From an uncultured Pirellulaceae bacterium (GTDB taxonomy: Bacteria; Planctomycetota; Planctomycetia; Pirellulales; Pirellulaceae), in NCBI GenBank assembly GCA_938040995.1, contig CALHZT010000079.1, positions 1 to 33,627 on the forward strand: 33,627 nt of DNA, read 5' to 3'. A model generated the notes under the pieces. It made no database searches. It was given only the letters and a program-made list of their open reading frames with translations, and was not told the DNA's origin. Each line of letters begins with the position of its first letter. Within the stretch, counting starts at the first letter, position 1. Shown in pieces: positions 8,541-17,307 of this stretch. The translations under genes and the position numbers were made by a program.

Positions 8541-8696
8541 GAAAAATTGTAACCGTTCACGCGGGCAAGGGTCTGGCTCAATTTTTTGGCGGCAAGCTGG
8601 CTTATTTCGCTTTGCGGACAAACGCCGAAAATTTATGCCTGACCCTCTCGAACCCGGAGGGAATGTCAATATCCGTGAACGGTTACGGAAAAATTG
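8541..8696. mobile_element. MITE-like fold-back element with 9-bp direct repeats
   Basis: Inverted ends GTAACCGTTCACG at 8549-8561 and CGTGAACGGTTAC at 8674-8686 are perfect over 13 bp. The 9-bp sequence GAAAAATTG occurs at 8541-8549 directly outside the left end and again at 8688-8696 outside the right end, like a target-site duplication. A second, imperfect inverted pair lies inside: AGGGTCTGGCTC-AATTTTTTGGCG against the complement of a segment ending in GCCTGACCCT. So the element can fold on itself. It encodes no protein and would need a transposase in trans. The right copy ends two bases before the ATG of the next gene. Confidence 0.65.
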
Positions 8697-8698
8697 AA

Positions 8699-9919
8699 AT
8701 GTCGCGTGCTCCCTTCCAATGGCTGATGCGATGCTGGGCGATCTCTTCGTTGGTTCTGTTTGGGCTCACGTGGCGACTCTGGGTCGGGCAACCGGCGTTC
8801 CCACAGATTCCATTTTTCGAAACGTTTGTCGAAATTCCAGCCCTGGTTGACCGGTGTCTATTCCCTGTCCTCCTGATCTGCCCGTTCGGCGTTCTCATTG
8901 CGAAAGCAGTCAAAACACAACGCCGATTCGCCCTCGGATTCGCTATTTGTTGCGTGATGCTGGTCTTACTTGATCAAAATCGACTTCAACCGTGGGTTTA
9001 TCATTTTCTGATTATCGCGAGCCTGTTCTTTTGCCTTTCAAAAAAAGCAGCCTCCAGAGCGTTGCGGTGGGTCGTAATCAGCATTTACGTCTATTCCGCA
9101 GTTAGCAAGTTTGACTATCAGTTTGTCCAGTCGGTGGGCGCGCAGATGCTGACCGCAATTTCAGATTCATGCGGTATCGTCATTGAGAACAATGGGACTC
9201 GAAGGTGGCTGGTCCTGGGATTCCCGCTGGGAGAGCTTCTCGTTGGTGGCTTGCTGACTTTTCGAAAAAGCCGCCTACTGGGAGTGATCGCTGCCGTTGC
9301 CCTTCACCTGGGTCTCGTGTTGATACTCGGGCCTTTCGGCTTGAATCACCAATGGCCCGTGTTGATCTGGAACCTGTTTTTTGTGGTTCAAGCCGTCATC
9401 CTTTTCTGGATTGTGAACGACAAGTCCGAAGCCGATGTCTTGCTGCCTGAAGATGAGGTCGAGCCGCAACTACAGGACCAACCCGCTAACAGGCCAGTAC
9501 CAGACACGCCAACACCCTGCCCATTCCCCAGGCTGGGATGGGCCATTACTGCCTTTGCAATTCTGTTTCCGCTCACGCAACCCATCGGGATCTGCGATCA
9601 TTGGCCAGCGTGGGAGGTATATGCTCCCAGAACAAGTCGGGCCGAGTTGAAAAGCGGCATCGGTTCCGAACGTTCCATCGGCCAATTGTCCCTTGATAGC
9701 TACGGCGTTCCAATCTATCCACAAGCACGTGTGCAGTTTGCGATCGCCCGGGCAATCGCGCAAAAGGGAAAATTACCATGCGAGATTCGCGTTTACAGTG
9801 AATCGGATCGCTGGACGGGAGAACGGGCTGTGAAGCAGTTAACGGGCGACCAAATCGAAATGCATGCGGATCATTATCGGCTGAACATTCGACCACGATG
9901 GTTTCCCGCCGTTCGCTAG
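8699..9919 (+). CDS. polytopic membrane protein, HTTM/MauE-DoxX-like
   Basis: Protein of 407 aa from the ATG at 8699; an upstream frame would extend it into the fold-back element, which argues for 8699. It has about seven to eight hydrophobic helices within residues 1-240, one more near 275-300, and a soluble C-terminal part (about 305-407). Signature-like stretches are YVYSAVSKFDYQF in the middle and WPAWEVYAPRTSRAEL at the start of the soluble part, which resemble membrane proteins of the HTTM/MauE/DoxX superfamily found in planctomycetes. Function is unknown; some relatives carry out vitamin-K-type carboxylation or support redox reactions. The inserted repeat just ahead of the start may supply or disrupt its promoter. 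Confidence 0.65.
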   Translation: MSRAPFQWLMRCWAISSLVLFGLTWRLWVGQPAFPQIPFFETFVEIPALVDRCLFPVLLICPFGVLIAKAVKTQRRFALGFAICCVMLVLLDQNRLQPWVYHFLIIASLFFCLSKKAASRALRWVVISIYVYSAVSKFDYQFVQSVGAQMLTAISDSCGIVIENNGTRRWLVLGFPLGELLVGGLLTFRKSRLLGVIAAVALHLGLVLILGPFGLNHQWPVLIWNLFFVVQAVILFWIVNDKSEADVLLPEDEVEPQLQDQPANRPVPDTPTPCPFPRLGWAITAFAILFPLTQPIGICDHWPAWEVYAPRTSRAELKSGIGSERSIGQLSLDSYGVPIYPQARVQFAIARAIAQKGKLPCEIRVYSESDRWTGERAVKQLTGDQIEMHADHYRLNIRPRWFPAVR

Positions 9920-10042
9920 AGCGCATTCAACTTTGGTGTGGCGTCATTTCGTCTCTCTCGGCCGGGATTCACGTCGCCCGAGACGCTCACGTCCGTCGGA
10001 CACCGACCGGTTGAACGCATGAAGACTGGAATCCATCGTGTT

Positions 10043-10088
10043 CCCAGAACGGGGCAAACCCTGCCGATCCCAAACCTCTCGTTCTGGG
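10043..10088. promoter_or_regulatory. 9-bp inverted repeat upstream of the c-di-GMP enzyme gene
   Basis: CCCAGAACG at 10043-10051 and CGTTCTGGG at 10080-10088 are perfect complements separated by 28 nt. The site lies between the membrane-protein gene and the GGDEF-EAL gene, 45 bp before the latter's start. It could be a regulator-binding dyad or a transcript hairpin; no T-run follows, so it is not a standard terminator. Confidence 0.4.
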
Positions 10089-10132
10089 GGGAGAGCTACA
10101 CTTCAGAGTAAACAACTAACCCAAACCGCTCC

Positions 10133-11938
10133 ATGAATTCACCTCCCGGCAAAGAACCGCTCGAATCAGCCCAGCTTTTGCAACTGGTCCTCGATACGAT
10201 TCCGCAAAAGGTCTTCTGGAAAAACATCGATTCCAGGTACCTCGGCTGCAACCAACTCTTCGCAAGCGATGCAGGTTTGTCGTCCCCTGAGCAGATTGTC
10301 GACCTGACGGACTTCGATCTGCCGTGGACTGAAGAAGAGGCCGAGTTCTATCGCGAGTGCGATCGTCGTGTCATGGATCGCAACCAACCCGAGATTGGAA
10401 TCATTGAGTCGCAGCGCAACAACCAGGGAAACAAAACTTTTCTCGAAACGAACAAGGTGCCACTACTCGATGACAATGGGCAGGTCATAGGGATTCTTGG
10501 AACGTATCACGACATTACGAAAATCAAGGAGGCGGAACTGACGCTGCAACAGGCACACGATCTCATGGAACAACGCGTCAAGGATCGCACAGTTGAGCTT
10601 CAACATCTCGCACAGCACGACGCACTAACAGGATTACCCAACCGCTCATTCTTCATGTCCCAGCTTGAAAAGGTCGTTGCGTCTGACTTGCCATTTGGGC
10701 TACTGTTTGTTGACGTTGACCGATTCAAAACAGTCAATGACAGCCTTGGTCATGGCGCCGGCGACAAATTGTTGATTGAGGTTGCCCGGATCCTTGAACG
10801 GGCAACTCGCGACTCGGACACCGTCGGCCGATTTGGCGGTGACGAATTCACCGTCTTGCTGCGTGGTGTTCAAAATGACGACGAAGTCGCACACGTCAGC
10901 AAACGGATTCAGGAGATGTTCACAGAATCTGTCGAGCTCAAAAGTTACCAGCACGCCATTTCGGCAAGCATTGGCTGCGTTGTTGACCTGAAGAAAGTAT
11001 ACAAATCAGCGGGCGATATCCTCAGAGACTCCGACATCGCGATGTTTGAGGCCAAACGAGCCGGCAAGGCATGTTTCAAGATGTTCTCCCAGGACATGCT
11101 CATGGAGGTTAGCGAAAAAATCGCTCTTGAGCAGGAGATCCGCCAAGGACTTGTTAACCGCGAGTTCTTCAACGCCTACCAGCCGATTATCGACCTCCGC
11201 ACCGGGCAGTTGACCGGGTTCGAAGCCCTGGTGCGTTGGCAAAACAAGGCAAGAGGACTGATGCCGCCTGGTGACTTCCTCCCTCTCGCCGAAGAAACCG
11301 GACTGATTATTGAAATCGGCGAACAAGTGGTTCGCCAGGCCTGCGATCAGCTTTGCAACTGGAGGAAAGAGTTTCCGGATCTGACCAGGACGATGTCAAT
11401 CAGCGTGAACGTTTCGATCGTGCAGCTGCTATGGGAAGACTTCCCGACATTCCTCGAAGCAATTCTCACAACGCACGGGCTGGCCCCGAGCGACATCAAC
11501 CTTGAGATCACTGAGAGTATGATTCTGGACAAACAGGAAGACGTCAAAGAAGTCGTCGAGGAGCTCAGCGAACGGGGGCACAAGATGATGCTGGACGATT
11601 TCGGCACCGGCTATAGCTCTCTGAGCTACCTTCACAAGTTTCCAATCGATACGCTAAAGATTGACAGATCGTTTATTGAAGGAATTGACGAAAACCATAA
11701 CAGCCAGGCGATCGTAAAAACCGTTTTGGGCCTCGCCGAACTATTGAACATGAAGGTCATTGCAGAAGGCGTGGAAACAGCCAACCACGAAGAATGCATA
11801 ATGAGCTTGGGCTGCACTTATGTGCAGGGATATCGGTACGCAAAGCCAATGGACCGGAAAGAGGCCAAAGAATACCTGGCAACCTACACGATGGCCGCCA
11901 GGCAGGAGTCGGTCGCAGACGCGGACTACTATCGCTGA
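10133..11938 (+). CDS. PAS-GGDEF-EAL cyclic-di-GMP synthase/phosphodiesterase
   Basis: Protein of 601 aa without membrane segments. An N-terminal PAS domain with its C-terminal cap (about residues 12-135) leads through a short coiled coil (135-157) to a GGDEF domain. That domain has GGDEF at residues 235-239 and an intact product-inhibition site RDSD at 226-229, exactly five residues before it. The EAL domain follows with EAL at 364-366, the Asn of SVNVS, the Glu of EITES, DDFGTG at 488-493, the Lys of LKIDRSFI, the Glu of IAEGVET and the Gln of YVQGYRYAKP. Every known metal and catalytic position of an EAL phosphodiesterase is present, so both activities are possible; which dominates cannot be read from sequence. 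The PAS ligand is unknown. It is probably transcribed alone and could affect surface attachment in this pilus-bearing region. Confidence 0.95.
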   Translation: MNSPPGKEPLESAQLLQLVLDTIPQKVFWKNIDSRYLGCNQLFASDAGLSSPEQIVDLTDFDLPWTEEEAEFYRECDRRVMDRNQPEIGIIESQRNNQGNKTFLETNKVPLLDDNGQVIGILGTYHDITKIKEAELTLQQAHDLMEQRVKDRTVELQHLAQHDALTGLPNRSFFMSQLEKVVASDLPFGLLFVDVDRFKTVNDSLGHGAGDKLLIEVARILERATRDSDTVGRFGGDEFTVLLRGVQNDDEVAHVSKRIQEMFTESVELKSYQHAISASIGCVVDLKKVYKSAGDILRDSDIAMFEAKRAGKACFKMFSQDMLMEVSEKIALEQEIRQGLVNREFFNAYQPIIDLRTGQLTGFEALVRWQNKARGLMPPGDFLPLAEETGLIIEIGEQVVRQACDQLCNWRKEFPDLTRTMSISVNVSIVQLLWEDFPTFLEAILTTHGLAPSDINLEITESMILDKQEDVKEVVEELSERGHKMMLDDFGTGYSSLSYLHKFPIDTLKIDRSFIEGIDENHNSQAIVKTVLGLAELLNMKVIAEGVETANHEECIMSLGCTYVQGYRYAKPMDRKEAKEYLATYTMAARQESVADADYYR

Positions 11939-11985
11939 TTTCGCCTGCGGCCCACCGCTCGGATATCAGGCGAACTCAGGGAGCT

Positions 11986-13077
11986 TCAGAGAACTTCAAG
12001 AATCTCATGATCCGGAACATTGTCGACCAGTTCAACATGCCCCATCTTCGTGGGAAGAACCAGTCGAATATTCCCCTGGTCGGCTTTCTTGTCGCGTCTC
12101 ATCAACTCGAGGAGCTCATTTGAATCGAGCGCCGCGTCCAGCTCCACCGGCAGTTCAAACTGCCGAAACAAAGCCGCCTGTCGATCAGCCATTTCGGCAT
12201 CAATCCGCTTCAAATTCACCGAAAGACTCGCGGCGCACTGCATGCCCATCGTGATGGCTTCGCCGTGCAGATACTTTTCGTACTTCGTTGCCGACTCGAC
12301 CGCGTGACCAAACGTGTGACCGTAATTCAGAATGGCGCGACGCCCCGAAGTTTCGCGTTCGTCTTCCTCGACGACATCCGCCTTGATCTGACAACAAGTC
12401 GAAACGATATGCTTCAGCGTCCCGGGCTCGTGAGCCCGAATTTTTTCGACATTTGTTTCGATGTACTCGAAGAACTCTGCATCCGCGATGACGCCATATT
12501 TGATGACTTCGGCCATTCCCGCGCGGCCCTGCCTGACCGGTAGTGAATCCAGCAAACTCAAGTCGATCAAAACGTACTGCGGTTGCCAGAACGCACCGAC
12601 GATATTTTTGCCGCCTGGCAAGTTGATACCGACTTTGCCACCAACACTGCTGTCCACCGTGGCGAGAAGCGTTGTCGGTATCTGCACAAACTTCAAACCA
12701 CGCGCGAACGTCGCGGCAATGAAACCGGCCAGATCCCCGACGACACCACCACCCAGCGCGATGATGGTTGTCTGCCTGTCAATTCGTTCGGCCAGCAGCT
12801 GGTTCCAGATCGCCGTCGCCTGCTCCACCGACTTGCTGGGTTCCCCAGCCGGAACGGTAACCAGCGTCGCGTTGACTCCGGCAGCATCCAGCGAACCAAT
12901 GAGCGGTTCCGCGTAGAGCGGCGCCACGTTGCTGTCACTAATCACGACCGCACGACGCAATCCGGAAATTCGTCCGAGGATGCGGGCACCGGCATCTGGC
13001 AGAATGCGATGCCCGATTTCGATATCGTATCCGCGATCGTCGAGCCCAACGCGGACGGTACTTATATCTTGCGTCAC
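11986..13077 (-). CDS. aroB: 3-dehydroquinate synthase
   Basis: Cytoplasmic enzyme of the shikimate pathway; converts DAHP to 3-dehydroquinate using NAD and a divalent metal. The 363-residue length is normal. Recognisable are the NAD-binding GGGVVGDLAGF, the substrate-binding PTTLLATVDSSVGGKVGIN followed by GGKN, and the metal-binding His region LNYGHTFGHA with GEAITMGM downstream. The start is a GTG at 13077, only three bases after the stop of the small upstream gene, so translation is probably coupled. It ends 47 bp from the converging c-di-GMP gene. Confidence 0.97.
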   Translation of the reverse strand: MTQDISTVRVGLDDRGYDIEIGHRILPDAGARILGRISGLRRAVVISDSNVAPLYAEPLIGSLDAAGVNATLVTVPAGEPSKSVEQATAIWNQLLAERIDRQTTIIALGGGVVGDLAGFIAATFARGLKFVQIPTTLLATVDSSVGGKVGINLPGGKNIVGAFWQPQYVLIDLSLLDSLPVRQGRAGMAEVIKYGVIADAEFFEYIETNVEKIRAHEPGTLKHIVSTCCQIKADVVEEDERETSGRRAILNYGHTFGHAVESATKYEKYLHGEAITMGMQCAASLSVNLKRIDAEMADRQAALFRQFELPVELDAALDSNELLELMRRDKKADQGNIRLVLPTKMGHVELVDNVPDHEILEVL

Positions 13078-13080
13078 TTA

Positions 13081-13305
13081 CTAACCGGCGACTCGCGCGA
13101 CGTCATCCGCGGTCACATGGATGGTCCGGCAAAACCCGGTGTGCATGCGAACGTATTCAAGATTCGCCGCATTCTCGGCGTCGGCGTGCAGCTTTTCAGC
13201 AATCTTCTGCTTCTCGCGAGGATCCATTTCCTGATACTCTTCCGGCCATTCGGTCGTGGTCTCTACGATTAGTGCTTCGCGATAAGGGTCAAACTTGTCA
13301 GGCAT
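13081..13305 (-). CDS. conserved short hypothetical protein ahead of aroB
   Basis: Protein of 74 aa, acidic, with no signal or membrane segment. I recognise it as a conserved planctomycete protein (pattern DKFDPYREALIVET, then WPEEY and EYVRMHTGFCR) but no function is known. The single Cys of TGFCR looks conserved from memory. GGAG lies eight bases ahead of the ATG. It is followed after three bases by aroB and so likely forms a two-gene operon with it; a link with aromatic biosynthesis is only positional. Confidence 0.75.
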   Translation of the reverse strand: MPDKFDPYREALIVETTTEWPEEYQEMDPREKQKIAEKLHADAENAANLEYVRMHTGFCRTIHVTADDVARVAG

Positions 13306-13444
13306 ATCCTGGCTCCGGCGGTTGCGTCGCAGTTGCGACGACGGTCAATTCTCTGCAGTATCTCAGTCGGCTGATCTTTCCGATCGACGACCTTTATATA
13401 ATACGGTCCGCGGCGCTGGTGTAAAAAGGCCCAACAGGAACGGG

Positions 13445-14059
13445 ATGATGACAGAATCGACAAATAATCAGGGCAATACAGCTTCCGGACCCGGGCCGGC
13501 ACCAACCGGTGACTCAGGTTCAGGCAAAGCCCTGATTATCGGCATTGTTCTCGTCGCCCTGCTAATGTCGGGATACGCGTGGTGGCACCAAAAGCAAAAG
13601 GGCCGCCGCACGCTGGAATTTTGGGGCAGTCGAATTGCACTGCGATTGCGGTACGGCAAAGAAATCGAGTTGCTTCAGCTGACTTCGCCCAAAACCTCTG
13701 ATGAGTCCACCAGCGGCAACACGCTGGAGATCGACGGTCAGTCGTGGGGAATCGCCCAGTCGAAGATGATCAGCAAGGCGAAGGGCCTGGTTCACGCAAG
13801 GCAGGCGCTGGTGTTCGATCCGAGTTACGAATGGAACGCGACACCGCACGAGCCGCCGGTTTGGCAGTATGCGCTCCGGTTCACAGATGAAGTGAAAGGC
13901 GAATCCGCTTTGGAAGCGACGACAAACGAACAGTCAAAAGGTGTCGTGCTACTTTTTGACCTGGAGCACTCGGTGGCAGGAACCGCCGATGGTTCGCGGA
14001 CGGTACAGATCACGATCGCCGATGGGCTGAGAACGTTCTTCGAAGAGAACCTTGAGTGA
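13445..14059 (+). CDS. membrane-anchored hypothetical protein
   Basis: Protein of 204 aa. The N-terminal 27 residues are Gly/Pro/Ser-rich and cytoplasmic; a helix (ALIIGIVLVALLMSGYAWW, about residues 28-46) anchors it. The C-terminal 155 residues look like a small folded domain with SWGIAQSKMISKAKGLVHAR, which I do not recognise. The start at 13445 was chosen because AGGA lies five to eight bases ahead; a longer frame beginning at 13295 would overlap the divergent small gene. It is the first of a plus-strand series of small genes. Confidence 0.7.
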   Translation: MMTESTNNQGNTASGPGPAPTGDSGSGKALIIGIVLVALLMSGYAWWHQKQKGRRTLEFWGSRIALRLRYGKEIELLQLTSPKTSDESTSGNTLEIDGQSWGIAQSKMISKAKGLVHARQALVFDPSYEWNATPHEPPVWQYALRFTDEVKGESALEATTNEQSKGVVLLFDLEHSVAGTADGSRTVQITIADGLRTFFEENLE

Positions 14060-14104
14060 ATTCACCTGGTCTCACTTAATAAAGAAACGAGAAGAGTTTA
14101 AGCG

Positions 14105-14392
14105 ATGGCGAACTGGCGATCACCAGTGATTTTGTGCATCATCGCATTGGCGTTGGCATCTCCCTCGCTATTTGGAATCGGTTACTGTCTCTACTGGCCA
14201 GTGCCAGGCAATGACACCGGGTTGGCCATGGCGAGAATCCCCGTACTACTCGTATCAGTAGCCGGCCTTGTACCTTCGGGCCTGCTGTTCTTGCGTGCCA
14301 TTTGGCTAGGCATCACGAACAATGAACCAAAAAACGACTTACCGCCAAACCCAATCCACGCGCGGACACGCGGCAACGACACAACACAATAA
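14105..14392 (+). CDS. small two-helix membrane protein
   Basis: Protein of 95 aa with two clear hydrophobic helices (about residues 7-31 and 43-70) and a short polar tail. The start ATG at 14105 follows GAGAAGAG. It lies 45 bp after the preceding gene on the same strand. I do not recognise a family. Confidence 0.55.
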   Translation: MANWRSPVILCIIALALASPSLFGIGYCLYWPVPGNDTGLAMARIPVLLVSVAGLVPSGLLFLRAIWLGITNNEPKNDLPPNPIHARTRGNDTTQ

Positions 14393-14550
14393 GGCTCTGG
14401 GTCTTTGGCTTTGGTGGACAAAAAGTCGCCTTTCGCTCCGCGAAAGCAGCGTCGCGCAATATGCCACCTACAAGTCTGCTACAATGTGAAAGGTCACATT
14501 GCTCCATCGAACCCAATTCCGACTCACTTTATTGCAATCTGCGAATCAAA

Positions 14551-15138
14551 ATGGCGAACTCAATTCCAACCAAAATTGACGGCCTCTGCGTCATCGAATT
14601 CTCGCACGATCTTGGCGACCACTGCTTTGCCATCTGCTTCGAACCCACTACGAACACATTCCGAACTCTTATCTGCGACCACCAGTGGTCACCGCAGAAG
14701 ACCTTCAGTGCAACGACGCTCATGGATGCGAGATGTGTTCCGCTGCAGAAACTCGGCGTGGAACCGGAGTGGCAAGCTGCATCGATTGCCGAAGAGCGCC
14801 AGATCGGGCTCGCTCAGAAGTACTTTACAATCAGCCTCTTCACCGCATTCGGCTTGTCGGTCCTTCAACTCTTCATCGGCGATTCAATGCTGTCCTCGGT
14901 GATCGCGTCATGTTGTGTTTTCGTAGCAATAGTGAGCGCGGTCGCTATCTGGATCCTGGTCGGAATTATTGGATTCAAGAACCGTGGATCTCTCTATGCA
15001 GTCACGCATGTCACACTTACCGCACTGTTGACTCCCGTCTTTTTCTGTGGGCTTTTCCTTCTTCCAGCCGTCGTGCTCGGCGACGCCAGGCGACTTCACG
15101 AATGGGACTTCAATGAAGGACTTGAACCGGTTCAATAA
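14551..15138 (+). CDS. hypothetical protein with soluble N-terminus and membrane C-terminus
   Basis: Protein of 195 aa from the ATG at 14551; an in-frame ATG at 14461 would add 30 residues rich in Cys and Ser that look non-coding. The first 90 residues are soluble (CVIEFSHDLGDHCFAICFEP), followed by three or four hydrophobic helices (about 92-180). No family recognised. The next gene begins 26 bp after its stop, which suggests co-transcription. Confidence 0.6.
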   Translation: MANSIPTKIDGLCVIEFSHDLGDHCFAICFEPTTNTFRTLICDHQWSPQKTFSATTLMDARCVPLQKLGVEPEWQAASIAEERQIGLAQKYFTISLFTAFGLSVLQLFIGDSMLSSVIASCCVFVAIVSAVAIWILVGIIGFKNRGSLYAVTHVTLTALLTPVFFCGLFLLPAVVLGDARRLHEWDFNEGLEPVQ

Positions 15139-15164
15139 CAAGTAAGGATTCTGCGGAAGAACCA

Positions 15165-15770
15165 ATGAAAAAGGCAATCATCTTTCTCACCGCCCTGAAC
15201 CTCTTTGCTACCATCGTCCTCGGTGATGAATCTGCAGCTAAAGGTATTGCAACAATTCTTGCTGCAACAAAGGAAACTCAAAAAGATCGCGACGAGTCAA
15301 AGCTGGTTCAAGTAACGACCGAACCATTCCAGATGTCGGTTGATTCAACGACGTTGTGCAGATTGATACCAGCCACAGACAGCCTTCACGACCGCTTTTA
15401 TTGCCACATTTTTGTCAACAAGATCGGAAAACTCGCTCTTCTCAAGGGTAGCAAACATCCTGCTGGCTCGATCATCGTAAAAGAGAAACTCCGAAAGGCC
15501 GACTCCATAGCGCCCGAGCTGTTTACTGTCATGCGAAAAATGCACGCCGGCTACGATACTGATCACGGCGACTGGGAGTATTCCATCGTCTCAATCGTTG
15601 ACGGCAAACACAAACTTTTCTCCAGGGGCAAAACAAAATCTTGTGTCGCTTGCCATGAGAGCTACTCCGATACCGACTACGTTACGCGTTCATACCTACC
15701 CAAACTGAACACCGACATCGAGCCCAAAGTCCGCGACTACGGTAAGGCTGCAAAGCAAACCGAAGAATAG
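15165..15770 (+). CDS. secreted cytochrome P460-like protein
   Basis: Protein of 201 aa with a clear signal peptide (MKKAIIFLTALNLFATIVLG, cut near residue 20). A single c-type haem site CVACH is at residues 160-164 near the C-terminus, as in cytochrome P460. The surrounding pattern (HDRFYCHIFVN, PAGSIIVKEKL, GDWEYSIV) fits that family, whose known members oxidise hydroxylamine or bind NO in the periplasm; many planctomycete members have no known substrate. The P460-type Lys-haem cross-link cannot be judged from sequence. GGAAG precedes the ATG. It sits among hypothetical membrane proteins, so the context gives no pathway. Confidence 0.8.
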   Translation: MKKAIIFLTALNLFATIVLGDESAAKGIATILAATKETQKDRDESKLVQVTTEPFQMSVDSTTLCRLIPATDSLHDRFYCHIFVNKIGKLALLKGSKHPAGSIIVKEKLRKADSIAPELFTVMRKMHAGYDTDHGDWEYSIVSIVDGKHKLFSRGKTKSCVACHESYSDTDYVTRSYLPKLNTDIEPKVRDYGKAAKQTEE

Positions 15771-15817
15771 CCCTCTGGCATCCAAAGCGTCATCTCATCT
15801 CCTCCACGAGTCCTCGA

Positions 15818-16579
15818 ATGACATCGGTACCGTACGTTGACTACGTCGTGCTAAACGCCAAACGGAAGTTAAAGCGAGACGAGTTTCCGGGAAATCTTCC
15901 GTTCACTATTGATCTGGATTTTAAATTCCGCTCACCAGTCACTTTCTTCGTTGGTGAAAATGGCACCGGGAAATCAACTCTTCTGGAGGCCATGGCGGTG
16001 CTGGCTCGATTGCCAATTTCCGGAGGTGGGCTAAATGAAGTCGATTCAAAATTCGCTTTCGCTGAAGAGAGCGTTCTGGCAAAGTCGCTGAATCTTGCCT
16101 TTATCAAACAACCCAAAGACCGATTCTTTTTTCGCGCCGAAACGCAGGCTTATTTTGCATCTCTTCTGGCACAGCGGGGTGACGAACCTGGCTTTGCTGG
16201 CGACCCATTCGGTCGGTACGGTGGACGTTCGCTGCACGAAATGTCACATGGCGAGGCATTCTTGTCCATTATGCAAAATCGCTTCGATCGTGGACTGTAT
16301 TTCCTGGACGAGCCGGAATCTGCACTTTCGCCGCAGCGTCAACTGACGTTGCTTGCATTGATCTATCACCTGGTCCATGACAAGGAATGCCAGTTCTTTA
16401 TAGCCACGCATTCGCCCATCTTGCTGACGTTTCCTGATGCGGACATCATCTCGTTCGACGAGGAAAGGCTACAACGTGTCGAGCTAGATGACACATCCCA
16501 TTACCAGGTAACCAAAGGCATACTCGACAACCCGGAAATGTACTGGAAACACCTGACTGATTCGCCAGACAGTGGATAA
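15818..16579 (+). CDS. AAA/ABC-type ATPase (lone)
   Basis: Protein of 253 aa with a complete ABC-type ATPase core: Walker A GENGTGKST at residues 46-54, a signature-like MSHGEAFL, Walker B GLYFLDEPESALS and an H-loop ATHSPIL. It resembles the compact AAA_15/AAA_23-type cytoplasmic ATPases often annotated as AAA family ATPase, which lack a membrane domain. There is no partner nuclease or permease next to it, so the role is open; such proteins are found in both housekeeping and defence settings. It follows the P460 gene by 47 bp. Confidence 0.88.
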   Translation: MTSVPYVDYVVLNAKRKLKRDEFPGNLPFTIDLDFKFRSPVTFFVGENGTGKSTLLEAMAVLARLPISGGGLNEVDSKFAFAEESVLAKSLNLAFIKQPKDRFFFRAETQAYFASLLAQRGDEPGFAGDPFGRYGGRSLHEMSHGEAFLSIMQNRFDRGLYFLDEPESALSPQRQLTLLALIYHLVHDKECQFFIATHSPILLTFPDADIISFDEERLQRVELDDTSHYQVTKGILDNPEMYWKHLTDSPDSG

Positions 16580-16645
16580 CAAATACCTGTCTTTGAACGC
16601 CAACCCTCAATTTTGCCAACATTCAGACTTCATAACATCAGCACC

Positions 16646-17242
16646 ATGGCTAGTACGCGAAATCCAGTAAAGTCAATCTTCATAGCACTGGTTTGCGCTG
16701 CACCCGGCCTGGCGTGGTTCGCAAAAACAGGCGCGACGCAGGCGCTCGTGATCGCTTGCCTTGGTGGATTCGTCGGCTTTTGCCTGTCACTTCCAGAAGT
16801 GTCGGCATCACGCGTTGCTGGAGGAACTGCAGCAATGATCATCGGACGTAATCTGCCAATGCATATGCAGGACGGAGTCTGGGACTATTTTGTCGGAGAC
16901 GATCCGCAACGAATGACGCCTGATGAAATTGTCCAGGGCATCATTCAATATGCAAACTCCAATGGCATCGACGAATTGCCCGATACAGGAAAGCAAATTG
17001 CGCTAATCGTCGATGCAGAATCAGCAGCCGACTTTGGCGACCTTCCGGCATTCGTGCAGGAACTGCCGGAACACCACCTTGCCTTGATGCACGACCGTTA
17101 TCGGCGAATGGGCGCTACCGACATCTCTTCGGAGCTTGACGCAATGTCCAGAACAGGGGACGCAAGCAGACTATCGCAGCTGATATCAGACAGGACTGGA
17201 TACGACTTTGAATCAGTTTGCGATTTATTGAAGCAACCTTAG
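16646..17242 (+). CDS. hypothetical protein with two N-terminal membrane helices
   Basis: Protein of 198 aa from the ATG at 16646; a TTG start at 16613 is less likely. Two hydrophobic helices lie at about residues 10-27 and 31-50. The soluble C-terminal part is acidic and helix-rich, with an ELPEHHLALMHDRYRRMG segment. No family recognised. It is the last gene of the plus-strand series and converges with the rhomboid gene, 65 bp apart. Confidence 0.65.
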   Translation: MASTRNPVKSIFIALVCAAPGLAWFAKTGATQALVIACLGGFVGFCLSLPEVSASRVAGGTAAMIIGRNLPMHMQDGVWDYFVGDDPQRMTPDEIVQGIIQYANSNGIDELPDTGKQIALIVDAESAADFGDLPAFVQELPEHHLALMHDRYRRMGATDISSELDAMSRTGDASRLSQLISDRTGYDFESVCDLLKQP

Positions 17243-17307
17243 AACTTGACGCCAGAGCGCCACAATCCCCGCCTATCAAACCTGCATAGCGTGCTTCTCC
17301 GTGCCGA

